From Aliidiomarina indica (GTDB taxonomy: Bacteria; Pseudomonadota; Gammaproteobacteria; Enterobacterales; Alteromonadaceae): DNA of 64,000 nucleotides. Position 1 is the stretch's first letter; each line of letters starts with the position of its first letter. Below, piece after piece: positions 1 through 9,313 of the stretch. Below the pieces are notes generated by a model. The model saw only the letters and a program-made list of their open reading frames with translations. It made no database searches and was not told the DNA's origin. The translations under genes and the position numbers were made by a program. Location of the stretch: NCBI RefSeq assembly GCF_015354615.1, contig NZ_JACAVQ010000001.1, positions 62,001 to 126,000 on the forward strand. The letters run 5' to 3'.

Positions 1-1
1 T

Positions 2-937
2 GTACTTGGCTGGAATGACCAACGTGCTGGTTTGCAATTGCTTGCGAATCTTTACCTGACTCAGGAAGATTATCAGAATGCGTTGATTTGGTTTGAGCGG
101 TATTTAAAGTTCACCGGTGAGTGGGACGCAGACATACTTGTACGTATGGCGTCTTCACACATGGAACTTAAAAACTATAGCCGAGTCGTTGCCTTTGCTG
201 AGAAAGCGATTAAGCATTACGATTCTCCTAATCGTAATCCGTACTTGCTAATGATCGCCGCACATTATGAGTCAAATAATGTGACGGGTGCCATTGACGC
301 CTTGGAACGCGGTATTACTGTGCTCCCTGGTGAACATGGCTGGTGGTCGCAGTTGGGCATGTTCTACATGTTGAACGAGAACTACGATCGTGCTCTCGCA
401 ACCATGAAGATCGCTTATGATGCAGGTTATCTAGAGCGTGAAAATGATTTCCGTGCGTTGGTGCAGTTATTCTCCAACAACGGTATTCCATTTCATGCTG
501 GCGAAATCATGACACGTCATATCGATCGTGGCCAAGTGGAGCCTACTGCGTCTAACTATGCCAACGCGGCTCGTGCGTATCATTCTGCACGTGAATTCCG
601 CAAGTCAGCAGATGCGTATCGTCAAGCGATCGCCGCTTCTGATGATTCAGAGCAACAACAGGAATACTATCGCCGTATTGGTGATGCGCTCCTGTTAGCC
701 GAGCGTTATCGTGAAGCAGCACCAGCATTCCAAGAAGCGATTCGTTTGCTTCCTCGGGGTGAAGATGCAGGCCGCTTATACATGTCATTGGCAGAAGCTT
801 TCTTCTACAGCAATCAGTACCGTCAGGCACATGAAGCAGCTGTACAAGCACAACGTTTCTCCTCGACACGTCGCAATGCAGAGAGCTGGGCAAACTATAT
901 TAAGGACACGGCAGAGCGCCGCGGAGTTAGTATCTAG
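2..937 (+). CDS. TPR-repeat protein, 5' end outside window
   Basis: The frame is open to the left edge, so the true start lies upstream and this is the C-terminal part of a longer protein (about 311 residues visible). The sequence is almost wholly alpha-helical, with repeated TPR-like units: paired helices with W/Y-x-L, A-x-x-Y and A-x-A spacing, for example around the motifs ALIWFERYL, AIDALERGI, AYRQAI and AFQEAIRLLP. TPR proteins act as protein-protein scaffolds. In Alteromonadales and Vibrio a similar TPR protein often closes an exbB-exbD-tonB cluster, but those genes would lie outside the window, so that role is only a guess. A strong terminator follows 28 nt after the stop. Confidence 0.85.
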   Translation, partial: VLGWNDQRAGLQLLANLYLTQEDYQNALIWFERYLKFTGEWDADILVRMASSHMELKNYSRVVAFAEKAIKHYDSPNRNPYLLMIAAHYESNNVTGAIDALERGITVLPGEHGWWSQLGMFYMLNENYDRALATMKIAYDAGYLERENDFRALVQLFSNNGIPFHAGEIMTRHIDRGQVEPTASNYANAARAYHSAREFRKSADAYRQAIAASDDSEQQQEYYRRIGDALLLAERYREAAPAFQEAIRLLPRGEDAGRLYMSLAEAFFYSNQYRQAHEAAVQAQRFSSTRRNAESWANYIKDTAERRGVSI

Positions 938-965
938 TTCGCTTTAGTAGTTAGCATTAGAAATA

Positions 966-994
966 AACCGGAGCCCAGTGCTCCGGTTTTTTTT
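966..994 (+). terminator. Intrinsic terminator of the TPR gene
   Basis: A perfect 9-bp stem (AACCGGAGC / GCTCCGGTT, 966-974 with 980-988) with a 5-nt loop runs straight into a T tract. It lies just after the TPR stop codon. Confidence 0.9.
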
Positions 995-1009
995 GGGTGA
1001 AATCTGTAA

Positions 1010-1124
1010 CCAACGCAATGCGTTGGTCAGGTGCGAAGAGAATCTGTGGGGCATGTCGTCAGAAAGGGACCAACGCGGTGCGTTGGGTACGTTGTGGCGG
1101 GGGTGGACCAACGCGGTGCGTTGG
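1010..1124. repeat. Cluster of three CCAACGC palindromes
   Basis: Three copies of a 17-bp palindrome, 7-bp arms with a 3-nt centre, lie at 1010-1026 (CCAACGCAATGCGTTGG), 1070-1086 and 1108-1124 (both CCAACGCGGTGCGTTGG). The flanks of the last two are also alike (ttGGGTACGTTG). They fill the spacer between the TPR terminator and the next promoter. The same family recurs at 34386-34555, 41979-42063 and 52016-52326. No gene is credible across them. Confidence 0.85.
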
Positions 1125-1171
1125 GTACGTTGCAGATCAAAGTCGCAATTACGGAACCTAAAGTAGGGAAC

Positions 1172-1200
1172 TTTCCAAAGGATTCAGGATCAGATATGAT
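1172..1200 (+). promoter_or_regulatory. Predicted sigma-70 promoter for the 42-aa membrane protein
   Basis: A -35-like TTTCCA (1172-1177) and a -10 TATGAT (1195-1200) are separated by 17 bp and lie 38 bp before the small ORF. The call rests on sequence match only. Confidence 0.45.
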
Positions 1201-1237
1201 CGCGTCCCTTCGATAATGTTGTACGAGGAGTTGCCCC

Positions 1238-1366
1238 ATGGCTGAACATGGCGAATTTAAAGAAAAAACGCGTGTAAGACATCTATTGCTAGCTGCCGTT
1301 ATTTTCGTAGGTATTGCCCTATTACCTGTGGTGTTGCGTGTCATTGAGCTTGCAACAGGCGCGTAA
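1238..1366 (+). CDS. Small single-pass membrane protein, 42 aa, unknown function
   Basis: An ATG start has a good ribosome binding site (GAGGAG at 1225-1230, 7 nt before the ATG), and the ORF is 42 codons long, too short for most gene callers. Residues 1-15 are charged and polar. Residues 16-38 form one hydrophobic helix (starts HLLLAAVIF, ends PVVLRVIEL), giving a probable single transmembrane segment with a short cytoplasmic N-terminus. It has its own likely promoter. Downstream come two inverted repeats and then a receiver-domain gene on the same strand. I do not recognise the family and assign no function. Confidence 0.6.
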   Translation: MAEHGEFKEKTRVRHLLLAAVIFVGIALLPVVLRVIELATGA

Positions 1367-1383
1367 TGAGAATTTCACCCCCT

Positions 1384-1428
1384 TTGTTCACTTGGTGAAC
1401 AATCGTTGATTTCTGCACATTAGTGCAG
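1384..1428. promoter_or_regulatory. Two adjacent inverted repeats before the receiver gene
   Basis: TTGTTCAC-TTG-GTGAACAA (1384-1402, perfect 8-bp arms) is followed by CTGCAC-N4-GTGCAG (1413-1428, perfect 6-bp arms). Neither has a T tract, so they look more like protein-binding sites or RNA hairpins than terminators. They lie between the small membrane protein and the response-regulator gene, 35-79 bp before its start. The regulator is unknown. Confidence 0.4.
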
Positions 1429-1462
1429 GAGCAACATTCAGACTTTTGAAAACGAGGAAGAC

Positions 1463-1840
1463 ATGGCATTATCGCTGTTACTGGTTGAAGACAACGCACG
1501 GACGCGTGACCAGATTATGGGAATGCTTGCGCAAACCCCTTATCAGGTTGAGATTGCAGTTGATGGACTCGACGGCTTGAACCGCGCCAGAAAAGCGTGT
1601 TTTGATGTGGTCTTGGTTGATCATAAAATGCCATTAATGGATGGCCTTTTATTGGTTAAGAATCTGCGTGATGATGCAGATTACGCTCAAACACCGATTC
1701 TGTTTATGACGACCTCGGAGCCTGAGCAAGTTCGTAAAAAAGCAGAGCGTATGGGCGCAGATCTTGTGCTTGGTAAACCGCTCGATTCGGACGAATTGCT
1801 CAGGAAATTACGCCAACTTTCACCACGCGATGTAGCCTAA
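1463..1840 (+). CDS. Stand-alone response-regulator receiver protein
   Basis: A 125-residue CheY-like receiver domain and nothing else. The acidic pocket is E9-D10, the phospho-acceptor is D53 (in VDHKMP), the switch Thr is T83 or T84, and the invariant Lys is K105 (in GKP). With no output domain it must act by protein contact or as a phosphorelay intermediate. A GAGGA ribosome site precedes the ATG. No kinase is adjacent; the nearest one is at 19040-21001. Its stop codon overlaps the apt start by one base (TAATG), so the two are probably co-translated. Confidence 0.85.
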   Translation: MALSLLLVEDNARTRDQIMGMLAQTPYQVEIAVDGLDGLNRARKACFDVVLVDHKMPLMDGLLLVKNLRDDADYAQTPILFMTTSEPEQVRKKAERMGADLVLGKPLDSDELLRKLRQLSPRDVA

Positions 1841-2397
1841 TGACACATTATGTCGCTGCGGACATGCGCAGCAATCATATTGCCCGGCGGATTACGCCGG
1901 TAGATAATTTTCCACAACCGGGTATTCGTTTTCGCGATATTACGCCGGCCCTGCAAGATCCCCGCGCCTTACGTAACAGTATTGATTTGTTTGCGGAGCG
2001 TTATGAAAATGTGGGTTTAACGCAGGTTGTTGCCATCGAAGCGCGCGGATTTATTTTCTCTGCGGCCTTAGCGGATCGGTTAGGCATTGGTTTAACCTTG
2101 ATTCGTAAGCCTGGCAAGCTGCCGCGCGATGTATTTTCAGCAAGCTATATGCTCGAATACGGTGGTGACATTTTAGAATTGCATAAAGATGCGTTAAAGG
2201 CGCGCGACAAGGTCATTATTATGGATGACATGTTAGCGACCGGGGGCACTATGGGTGCCGCTGTAGAACTGGTGCGAAAAACCCCAGCGACGATTTATGA
2301 AACTGCATTTGTGTGCGAGTTATTGTATCTCAATGGTCGTAAAGCCTTGGATAAGATTGGTGTTAACAGTTACGCCATTTGCGCTTTTGACGAATAA
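1840..2397 (+). CDS. apt: Adenine phosphoribosyltransferase
   Basis: A cytoplasmic purine-salvage enzyme that makes AMP from adenine and PRPP. The 185-residue length fits the family. The PRPP-binding signature VIIMDDMLATGGT is at residues 125-137, and AIEARGF at 65-71 is the typical Apt N-terminal block. The start overlaps the stop of the receiver gene by one base. The order apt-dnaX-ybaB-recR-htpG-adk is that of E. coli, which supports the assignment. Confidence 0.95.
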   Translation: MTHYVAADMRSNHIARRITPVDNFPQPGIRFRDITPALQDPRALRNSIDLFAERYENVGLTQVVAIEARGFIFSAALADRLGIGLTLIRKPGKLPRDVFSASYMLEYGGDILELHKDALKARDKVIIMDDMLATGGTMGAAVELVRKTPATIYETAFVCELLYLNGRKALDKIGVNSYAICAFDE

Positions 2398-2497
2398 TTG
2401 AGAAGCTGAGTGCATTGCGCAAGCAGACACGTTATAAATAAGCGTGTGGAGTAAATTTACTCAAAATACTACTCAAAACAATAATAATGGAGTCGCG

Positions 2498-4816
2498 ATG
2501 AGTTATCAGGTGCTGGCCCGAAAATGGCGGCCGCGTAATTTTTCTGAGGTTGTCGGGCAACAACATGTGCTCGAAGCTCTGACGAATGCGCTTACGCACC
2601 AGCGTCTTCATCATGCTTACTTGCTTACGGGTACGCGCGGTGTCGGTAAAACCACCATTGCGCGCATCCTTTCCCGTTCACTGAACTGTGTCACTGGCAT
2701 TACCGCAACGCCTTGCGGTGAATGTTCTGCCTGTGTGGATATCGATGCAGGTCGCTTTGTTGATTTAATGGAAATCGATGCGGCGTCGCGCACTAAGGTG
2801 GAAGATACTCGCGAGATTCTTGAAAACGTGCAATACCGGCCAACCGCTGGGCGTTATAAAGTGTATCTTATTGATGAAGTGCACATGCTCTCGCGACACA
2901 GTTTTAATGCCTTGCTGAAAACGCTCGAAGAGCCGCCTCCTCACGTTATTTTCCTGCTTGCGACAACCGATCCAGATAAGCTGCCAATCACGGTACTGTC
3001 GCGTTGTTTGCAGTTTCATTTGCGTGCGCTCACCCGTGATGAAATTAGTGGCCAGTTAGCACACATCTTAAAGGCAGAATCGATTCCTTTTGATGCCGCG
3101 GCGGTGCAGCTGCTAGCACGTTCTGCGCAAGGCTCGATGCGCGATGCGCTGAGCCTCACGGATCAAGCGATTGCTCAGGGCAACCAAGAGCTTCGGGAAG
3201 ATCAGGTCGCCCAAATGCTGGGACGTATCGATCCACATAATATATTGCGGTTGTTGGCGGCCATTGTGGCAGGGCAGCAATCGGATGTATTGGCACAAGT
3301 GCGCTCGTTGGTTGATAAGCTAGCGGATATAAGTCACTTACTTCCCGAATTACAGAATACTCTACATCAATTGGCGTTAGCGCAAGCGCTGCCCGACGAT
3401 TTGGATGTTGAGTTTGGGGCCCATCGTGAACATATTGCAAAGCTAAATCAGGTTGTGCCGGCATCGGTTTGGCACCTGTACTATCGGCTTGTGGTAGAGG
3501 GTCGTAAAGAACTCGCCTTTGCTCCAGATGCGTTAACTGGGGTAGAAATGACGATTTTGCGTTTACTTGCCTTCCGCCCTCAACTGGAACCTGAATCTAT
3601 TCCGGTATTGGGCGCGCCTGACCTTCAGAGTAAATCGCAGCCCAGCGGCGAAAAAAAAAATGAGCCGGTAGCGGCGGTAGTTTCTCCTAGTCCTGTTGCG
3701 AAAAGCCCAGCAATTGAACATTCCACTGCAGAACCTGAGCACGCGGCGAAATCAAAAGATACGCAACTCACGCCTGATATACCTTCAGATTCTCCTGCGT
3801 CTGCGGAAAAACCTAAGCAACACGACGCTGTCCGCTACGATGAGCCGAGTGTTCCTGAGTGGCTAGATGAAGACGACGATGATTTAGCTGACTTATATGC
3901 GCAACAAGCGCAGCTAGAACAAGAGACTCAGACTGCACGTGTATCCTCATCGCCTAAGCGCGATGGAGAAGAGCCTTCAGCCGACAAAGAGCCTTCAGCG
4001 GACAAAGAGCCTTCAGCCAACAAAGAGCCCTCAACCAGCAAAGAATCCTCAGCGCAGGTTGATACCGTTGACTTAAACGCGCTGATGGCCACGCGTAATC
4101 GCTTGGCGCAATTACGCCGAGGTAAAGGCAAATCCGATGGCGCTGCCGAGGCGAAATCGGGCTTAGATATCGAAGCGCGCGAACCTACAGTGTCTATGTC
4201 TGAGCCTAAGCCTGAGTCGGCCTCACCGGCGCCAGTGACCGAACCGGAGCCAACGGAATCGAACAACCAAGCGCCGGCACCGAAAGAAACGGTGCACGAT
4301 CAACAAACAGCGCCGACAGAGCCGGTTGCGGTGGAATCGGCAGCTGATCCCGAATGCCAAGTTACGCCTACGGCATTAGCGACACCCGTAGCGGAAACAG
4401 CGGATGGTTCCCCAACGCAAACGCTGCTAGCCGCTTCGGAAGAAGTGCGTTTTGCGCGTCAAGTAGATGCTTGGAGTGCCCAGATTGATCAGTTTAATGT
4501 GATTGGTCTAACGCGGCAGGTACTATTGCATTCACTCTGGAATGAGGCTGAGGCCGAACTTTTGGTGGATGAAGACCAACAAGCCCTGCTTGGTGAAGCG
4601 ATGCATGATGCGCTTCAGCAGTTGTTGCGCGAGGCATTGGCCGGTCGAGCCTTGACCATTACGTTCGGCAAGCCTGAAAATACACCGTTTCATATTCAGC
4701 AGGCCATTGATCAAGCGCGCCAAAAAGCAGCGGAAGAGAAAGTAATTGCTCACTCTGAGGTACGGGCGTTGCTCGGTGCATTTTCCGCTGAGGTTAAATC
4801 GGTCACGCCAGAATAG
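2498..4816 (+). CDS. dnaX: DNA polymerase III subunits tau and gamma
   Basis: Clamp-loader ATPase of the replicative polymerase, 772 residues from the ATG at 2498. An earlier in-frame start at 2444 gives an unlikely Asn/Thr-rich leader and is rejected; MSYQVLARKWRP is the canonical DnaX N-terminus. Walker A is GTRGVGKTT near residues 44-52, a four-cysteine zinc module follows (the C-x-x-C pairs around PCGECSAC), and Walker B is DEVHML. A long Pro/Glu/Ser-rich linker (about residues 370-640) contains an EPSADK repeat. The C-terminal 130 residues match the tau domain that binds the polymerase. An A10 run in codons 385-388 probably makes the short gamma form. Confidence 0.97.
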   Translation: MSYQVLARKWRPRNFSEVVGQQHVLEALTNALTHQRLHHAYLLTGTRGVGKTTIARILSRSLNCVTGITATPCGECSACVDIDAGRFVDLMEIDAASRTKVEDTREILENVQYRPTAGRYKVYLIDEVHMLSRHSFNALLKTLEEPPPHVIFLLATTDPDKLPITVLSRCLQFHLRALTRDEISGQLAHILKAESIPFDAAAVQLLARSAQGSMRDALSLTDQAIAQGNQELREDQVAQMLGRIDPHNILRLLAAIVAGQQSDVLAQVRSLVDKLADISHLLPELQNTLHQLALAQALPDDLDVEFGAHREHIAKLNQVVPASVWHLYYRLVVEGRKELAFAPDALTGVEMTILRLLAFRPQLEPESIPVLGAPDLQSKSQPSGEKKNEPVAAVVSPSPVAKSPAIEHSTAEPEHAAKSKDTQLTPDIPSDSPASAEKPKQHDAVRYDEPSVPEWLDEDDDDLADLYAQQAQLEQETQTARVSSSPKRDGEEPSADKEPSADKEPSANKEPSTSKESSAQVDTVDLNALMATRNRLAQLRRGKGKSDGAAEAKSGLDIEAREPTVSMSEPKPESASPAPVTEPEPTESNNQAPAPKETVHDQQTAPTEPVAVESAADPECQVTPTALATPVAETADGSPTQTLLAASEEVRFARQVDAWSAQIDQFNVIGLTRQVLLHSLWNEAEAELLVDEDQQALLGEAMHDALQQLLREALAGRALTITFGKPENTPFHIQQAIDQARQKAAEEKVIAHSEVRALLGAFSAEVKSVTPE
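3650..3663 (+). other. dnaX: Predicted dnaX slippage site giving gamma
   Basis: Ten consecutive A residues (3651-3660) read GAA AAA AAA AAT in frame from codon 385. A -1 ribosomal shift, or one extra A added by RNA polymerase, gives GAA AAA AAA AAA TGA and stops at 3661-3663. The product would be a 388-residue protein ending just past clamp-loader domain III, where gamma ends in species with programmed dnaX slippage. The site is visible in the sequence; its use is inferred. Confidence 0.75.
3971..4042 (+). repeat. 18-bp tandem repeat inside dnaX linker
   Basis: Four direct copies of an 18-bp unit (GAGCCTTCAGCCGACAAA and variants) encode EPSADK, EPSADK, EPSANK and EPSTSK, followed by a partial fifth copy. 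The repeat is in frame, inside the disordered linker of tau, so copy number could change without breaking the gene. Confidence 0.85.
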
Positions 4817-4889
4817 AGGCGTTTGCTACCAATTTCATGGTAAGATGGACGTCTAATGTTGACGTTGTAAACGAAAGAGAGAAGAGAAC

Positions 4890-5222
4890 ATGTTCAAAGG
4901 TGGAATGGGTAACATGATGAAGCAAGCGCAGCAGATGCAAGAGCAAATGCAGCGTGCGCAACAGGAAATCGCTAGCATGGAAGTGACCGGTGAAGCCGGC
5001 GCCGGCATGGTGAAAGTAACCATGTATGGCAATCACAATGTGAAGCGTGTCACCATCGACCCAAGCTTATTTGGTGATGAAGACGATCGCGAAATGTTGG
5101 AAGACCTGATCGCGGCCGCCACCAATGATGCAGTGCGTCGCGTGGAAGAAACGACCAAAGAGAAAATGGGTAAAGTGGCTGGTGGTATGGGATTACCGCC
5201 AGGAATGAAGCTGCCGTTCTAA
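4890..5222 (+). CDS. ybaB: YbaB/EbfC nucleoid-associated protein
   Basis: 110 residues matching the YbaB/EbfC family: Met/Gln-rich N-terminal helix ([13 protein letters not shown]), central [16 protein letters not shown] strand block, a helix with [10 protein letters not shown], and a Gly/Pro-rich tail ending in LPPGMKLPF. Family members are small DNA-binding dimers. The ribosome site is AGAGAGAAG upstream of the ATG. It sits between dnaX and recR, its near-universal position in Gammaproteobacteria. Confidence 0.93.
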   Translation: MFKGGMGNMMKQAQQMQEQMQRAQQEIASMEVTGEAGAGMVKVTMYGNHNVKRVTIDPSLFGDEDDREMLEDLIAAATNDAVRRVEETTKEKMGKVAGGMGLPPGMKLPF

Positions 5223-5240
5223 TATCGAGTCGTCTGATTC

Positions 5241-5846
5241 ATGAAGAAGTTTAGTCCAGCGATAAGTGCGTTGATTGACGCCCTACGGGTGCTCCCTGGT
5301 GTGGGGCAGAAAACTGCACAGCGCATGGCTTTTCAATTGCTGGACCGGCAACGGGAGGGTGCAGCTCACCTGGCGACAGCGCTGCACTCGGCCCTTGAAC
5401 TAGTGGGCCGATGCACGACCTGCCGTACCTTAAGTGAAACTCCAGAATGTCCAATTTGTGCCGACCCAGCGCGTGCTGAAGCGGGCTTACTCTGTATTGT
5501 TGAATCTCCCGCCGACGTATTGGCAGTGGAGCAAACCGGGCAGTTCCAAGGTCAGTATTTTGTACTAATGGGCCGGCTTTCGCCTCTCGATGGTATTGGT
5601 CCAAAAGATATCGGTTTGGACCGTTTGGAAGCGCGCTTTCAGCAAGGCCAAGTGCGGGAAGCGATTCTGGCGACCAACCCAACCCTTGAAGGCGATACCA
5701 CCGCGCACTTTATCGCAGATTTGGCGCGTCGTTACGGCATCCAAGCTTCGCGCATCGCTCATGGCGTGCCTGTTGGCGGCGAACTTGAATATGTGGATCA
5801 TACCACCTTGGGTCACGCCTTCTCTGGTCGTAAAACCGTTCTTTAA
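5241..5846 (+). CDS. recR: Recombination mediator RecR
   Basis: 201 residues, the normal family length. It has an N-terminal helix-hairpin-helix ([17 protein letters not shown]), a C4 zinc finger (C58, C61, C70, C73), and a Toprim domain starting at LLCIVESP and containing [18 protein letters not shown]. The C-terminus carries [20 protein letters not shown], the usual RecR ending. RecR acts with RecF/RecO to load RecA at single-stranded gaps. The gene follows ybaB by 18 nt and probably shares its transcript. Confidence 0.96.
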   Translation: MKKFSPAISALIDALRVLPGVGQKTAQRMAFQLLDRQREGAAHLATALHSALELVGRCTTCRTLSETPECPICADPARAEAGLLCIVESPADVLAVEQTGQFQGQYFVLMGRLSPLDGIGPKDIGLDRLEARFQQGQVREAILATNPTLEGDTTAHFIADLARRYGIQASRIAHGVPVGGELEYVDHTTLGHAFSGRKTVL

Positions 5847-5890
5847 GCATGTTTCCCCCCTAGATTTTTTAATGAGCCCTTCAATTTACG

Positions 5891-5919
5891 GTTGAATTTT
5901 TCTCGGGCTATCCCCATTA
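5891..5919 (+). promoter_or_regulatory. Sigma-32 heat-shock promoter of htpG
   Basis: GTTGAA (5891-5896) and CCCCATTA (5912-5919) with a 15-bp spacer match the sigma-32 consensus CTTGAA / CCCCATnT in all but the first base of the -35 and the last base of the -10. It lies about 100 bp before the htpG start, in the recR-htpG spacer. The match to a heat-shock gene makes this a confident call. Confidence 0.8.
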
Positions 5920-6020
5920 CTCCTTTAGACAACATGATCAGGCGACACCGGCTTGGCAACGCGCCAACTCGTGTTTGCATGCTCTTGAATTACCTTGATA
6001 CTGAATGGAGAACACGCACC

Positions 6021-7931
6021 ATGGCTGAGAGTCAGCACGCTGAAAAGCACGGATTTCAGACAGAAGTAAAACAGCTTTTGCATCTGATGATTCATTCCTT
6101 GTATTCCAATAAAGAGATTTTTCTTCGGGAGCTGATTTCAAACGCGTCGGATGCTGCCGACAAATTGCGCTTTAAAGCACTGCAAAATAACGACCTGATG
6201 GAAGGGGACGGTGAGTTGCGCGTGCGGATTAGCGTGGATGCCGAGCAAAATACACTGACCGTGTCAGATAACGGTATTGGCATGACTAAAGATGAGGTGA
6301 TGTCGAACCTAGGCACCATCGCTAAATCAGGTACAAAGGAATTCTTTAGCCAACTTTCCGGTGACCAAGCAAAAGACTCTCAGCTGATTGGTCAGTTCGG
6401 CGTGGGTTTCTATTCCGCGTTTATCGTCGCTGATCGGGTAACGGTGCGCACCCGTGCTGCCGGAGAGAAAGAGGCAGTTCAGTGGGAATCGTCGGGCGAC
6501 GGTGAGTTCACCATTATGCCGGTGACAAAGCCCGAGCGCGGCACCGAAATCACCTTGCATTTACGTGAAGATGCGAAGGAATTCGCTGATGCGTGGCGCT
6601 TGCGTTCGATTGTTAAAACCTATTCGGACCACCTCAACATTCCGGTGCAGATGTGGAAAGACGCGGAAGAGGAGCGCGAAGGCCCCGACGGCGAGAAAAT
6701 TGAAGCGGTACCGGGTCATTGGGAAACGGTCAATGCAGGGAAAGCACTGTGGCTACGTGAAAAAAGCGACATTAGCGACGACGAATATAAAGAGTTTTAC
6801 AAAACCGTGGCCCATGATTTTGATGAGCCCTTGCTGTGGACGCATAGCAAAGTGGAAGGGAAGCACGAATATACGAGTTTGATGTATATCCCAAAACGTG
6901 CCCCTTGGGATTTGTGGAATCGAGAAAGCCAGAAGGGCATTAAGTTGTATGTGCAGCGTGTCTTCATTATGGATGACGCTGAGCAATTTATGCCGACCTA
7001 CCTACGCTTTGTGCGCGGTTTAGTCGATTCCAATGATTTACCCTTGAATGTTTCACGGGAGATTCTGCAAGACAATAAAGTGACCCGCGCCATGCGCAGT
7101 GCAAGCACCAAAAAGGTGTTGCAAGCGCTCGCTCGCTTAGCCAAAAATGAGCCTGAAAAGTATCATGACTTTTGGGACAACTTCGGTAATGTGTTGAAGG
7201 AAGGTCCGGCGGAAGATCAGGGCAACATAGAACGCATTGCTGAGCTTCTGCGCTTTGCTTCTACCCATGATGATGTCGCCGAACAGCGGGTGTCACTAGA
7301 TGACTACATTGAGCGCATGAAAGAAGGCCAAGAGGCGATTTACTATATTGTTGCCGATAGTCATGATGCCGCGAAGAACAACCCGGCGCTCGAAGTGTTT
7401 CGCAAGAAAGGCGTGGAAGTGCTATTGCTGTCGGATCGCATTGATGAATGGCTGATGAGCCATATTGACGAATACAAAGAGAAGAAGTTCCAATCGGTTA
7501 CTCGCGGTGATCTCGATTTAGGTGAACTGGAAGACGAGGCTGACAAAGAAGCGCAAGAGAAGCTTGAGAAAGACTTTGATAGCACTCGGGAACGTTTTGC
7601 CAAAGCATTGGGTGATAAAGTGAAGAAAGTTCGCGTTACCCACCGCTTGACGGATTCACCGGCCTGTATCGTTACCGACGATCATGATATGTCGACGCAA
7701 ATGGCAAAACTGATGGAAGCGGCTGGCCAGAAAGTACCGGAAACCAAGTACATTTTTGAGCTGAACCCTGAACATCCGCTGGTGCAACGTATTGCGAGTG
7801 AACAAGACGAAAGCCAGTTTGGCGAGTGGGCTGAAGTGTTGCTTGAACAAGCGACTTTAGCTGAGCGGGGAAGTTTGAAAGATCCGGCAAGTTTTATTCG
7901 CCGATTAAACAAACTTCTGCTGGCTGTTTAA
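6021..7931 (+). CDS. htpG: Chaperone HtpG (Hsp90)
   Basis: An ATP-dependent cytosolic Hsp90 chaperone, 636 residues from the ATG at 6021 (GGAG ribosome site at 6007-6010). An earlier in-frame start at 5892 lies inside the heat-shock promoter and is rejected. The GHKL ATPase domain is N-terminal: [33 protein letters not shown]. The middle domain contains [11 protein letters not shown] and the C-terminal dimerisation domain ends in [10 protein letters not shown]. The gene has its own sigma-32 promoter, so it can be induced apart from dnaX-recR, and a terminator follows. Confidence 0.97.
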   Translation: MAESQHAEKHGFQTEVKQLLHLMIHSLYSNKEIFLRELISNASDAADKLRFKALQNNDLMEGDGELRVRISVDAEQNTLTVSDNGIGMTKDEVMSNLGTIAKSGTKEFFSQLSGDQAKDSQLIGQFGVGFYSAFIVADRVTVRTRAAGEKEAVQWESSGDGEFTIMPVTKPERGTEITLHLREDAKEFADAWRLRSIVKTYSDHLNIPVQMWKDAEEEREGPDGEKIEAVPGHWETVNAGKALWLREKSDISDDEYKEFYKTVAHDFDEPLLWTHSKVEGKHEYTSLMYIPKRAPWDLWNRESQKGIKLYVQRVFIMDDAEQFMPTYLRFVRGLVDSNDLPLNVSREILQDNKVTRAMRSASTKKVLQALARLAKNEPEKYHDFWDNFGNVLKEGPAEDQGNIERIAELLRFASTHDDVAEQRVSLDDYIERMKEGQEAIYYIVADSHDAAKNNPALEVFRKKGVEVLLLSDRIDEWLMSHIDEYKEKKFQSVTRGDLDLGELEDEADKEAQEKLEKDFDSTRERFAKALGDKVKKVRVTHRLTDSPACIVTDDHDMSTQMAKLMEAAGQKVPETKYIFELNPEHPLVQRIASEQDESQFGEWAEVLLEQATLAERGSLKDPASFIRRLNKLLLAV

Positions 7932-7979
7932 AGGGAAGCAAAGCCAGCGAAACAGCGTCTCACAAAAGCTGCTCTTAAC

Positions 7980-8010
7980 ACAAGGTCGACGATGGTCGGC
8001 CTTGTTATTT
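7980..8010 (+). terminator. Intrinsic terminator after htpG
   Basis: CAAGGTCGAC (7981-7990) pairs with GTCGGCCTTG (7995-8004), a 10-bp stem with one G-U pair and a GATG loop, followed by TTATTT. It separates htpG from adk. Confidence 0.75.
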
Positions 8011-8065
8011 GGGGCATTGAAAGGTAAAGTTGGGCGCATAATTTTTTGATACTTCCGATGATTAA

Positions 8066-8728
<663 letters not shown>

Positions 8729-8747
8729 TCCACCCCTGTTGACCAAG

Positions 8748-8772
8748 AGGCTGCCATTGGGCAGCCTTTTTT
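8748..8772 (+). terminator. Intrinsic terminator after adk
   Basis: AGGCTGCC (8748-8755) and GGCAGCCT (8760-8767) form a perfect 8-bp stem with a 4-nt loop, followed by six T residues. Confidence 0.9.
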
Positions 8773-8896
8773 ATGGAATCTGTGACGGCGTGCGGTTATT
8801 TAGGTTAATTTCTCGTATACTTTGGAGCGCTTGTTAGTTCGGGGCGCAGCGGTAGAAACAACACCCCTAATCACAAAAAATAGAAACGAGGCTTTT

Positions 8897-9295
8897 ATGT
8901 TGTTACCCATTACCAGTTTATTTGCAGGGCTATTAACCCTGTTATTGATTGTACTATCTGTGCGGATTATTCAGCTGCGCTGGCGCCATCGCGTGGGCAT
9001 TGGCCTAGGTGAGAGCAAGGATTTAGAAGTTGCCGTGCGCATTCATGGCAATTTCGTCGAGTATGTTCCGCTTGCATTGATTTTGTTGGCGTTGATTGAA
9101 TTTACCGGGGCCAATGCGATGCTGCTTTATGGTCTAGGCGGGTTGTTATTTGTGGCTCGAATTAATCATGCCATTGGTCTTACCCGCTCGATTGGCCCAA
9201 CGATTTATCGCACCATTGGTGTGCTTGGAACCTTCGTGATGTTGTTGGTAAGTGCCGCTTACTTGATTGGCTACGTGTTAGGTTCGCAACTTTAA
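8897..9295 (+). CDS. MAPEG-family membrane protein
   Basis: 132 residues with four hydrophobic helices. The conserved MAPEG block RIHGNFVEYVPLALIL is at about residues 48-63, and ARINHAIGL in the third helix region is also typical. MAPEG proteins include membrane glutathione transferases and peroxidases; bacterial members of this YecN-like group are mostly uncharacterised, so the substrate is unknown. The ATG at 8897 has an ACGAGG ribosome site; an earlier in-frame start at 8822 lacks one. A TATACT -10-like element at 8816-8821 may start its transcript. Confidence 0.85.
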   Translation: MLLPITSLFAGLLTLLLIVLSVRIIQLRWRHRVGIGLGESKDLEVAVRIHGNFVEYVPLALILLALIEFTGANAMLLYGLGGLLFVARINHAIGLTRSIGPTIYRTIGVLGTFVMLLVSAAYLIGYVLGSQL

Positions 9296-9313
9296 ACAAG
9301 GAATGTGTGTTTC

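Noticed and set aside
1010-1124. CRISPR array
   Set aside because: The repeats are short palindromes at irregular spacing with no constant spacer length and no cas genes.
978-1344. Overlapping ORFs of 60-105 codons on both strands across the first repeat cluster
   Set aside because: Their open frames come from the palindromic repeats and peptide motifs recur at other repeat sites; there are no ribosome sites.
3928-4266. 112-codon minus-strand ORF inside dnaX
   Set aside because: It is a shadow of the low-complexity Pro/Glu/Ser linker of dnaX and has no ribosome site.
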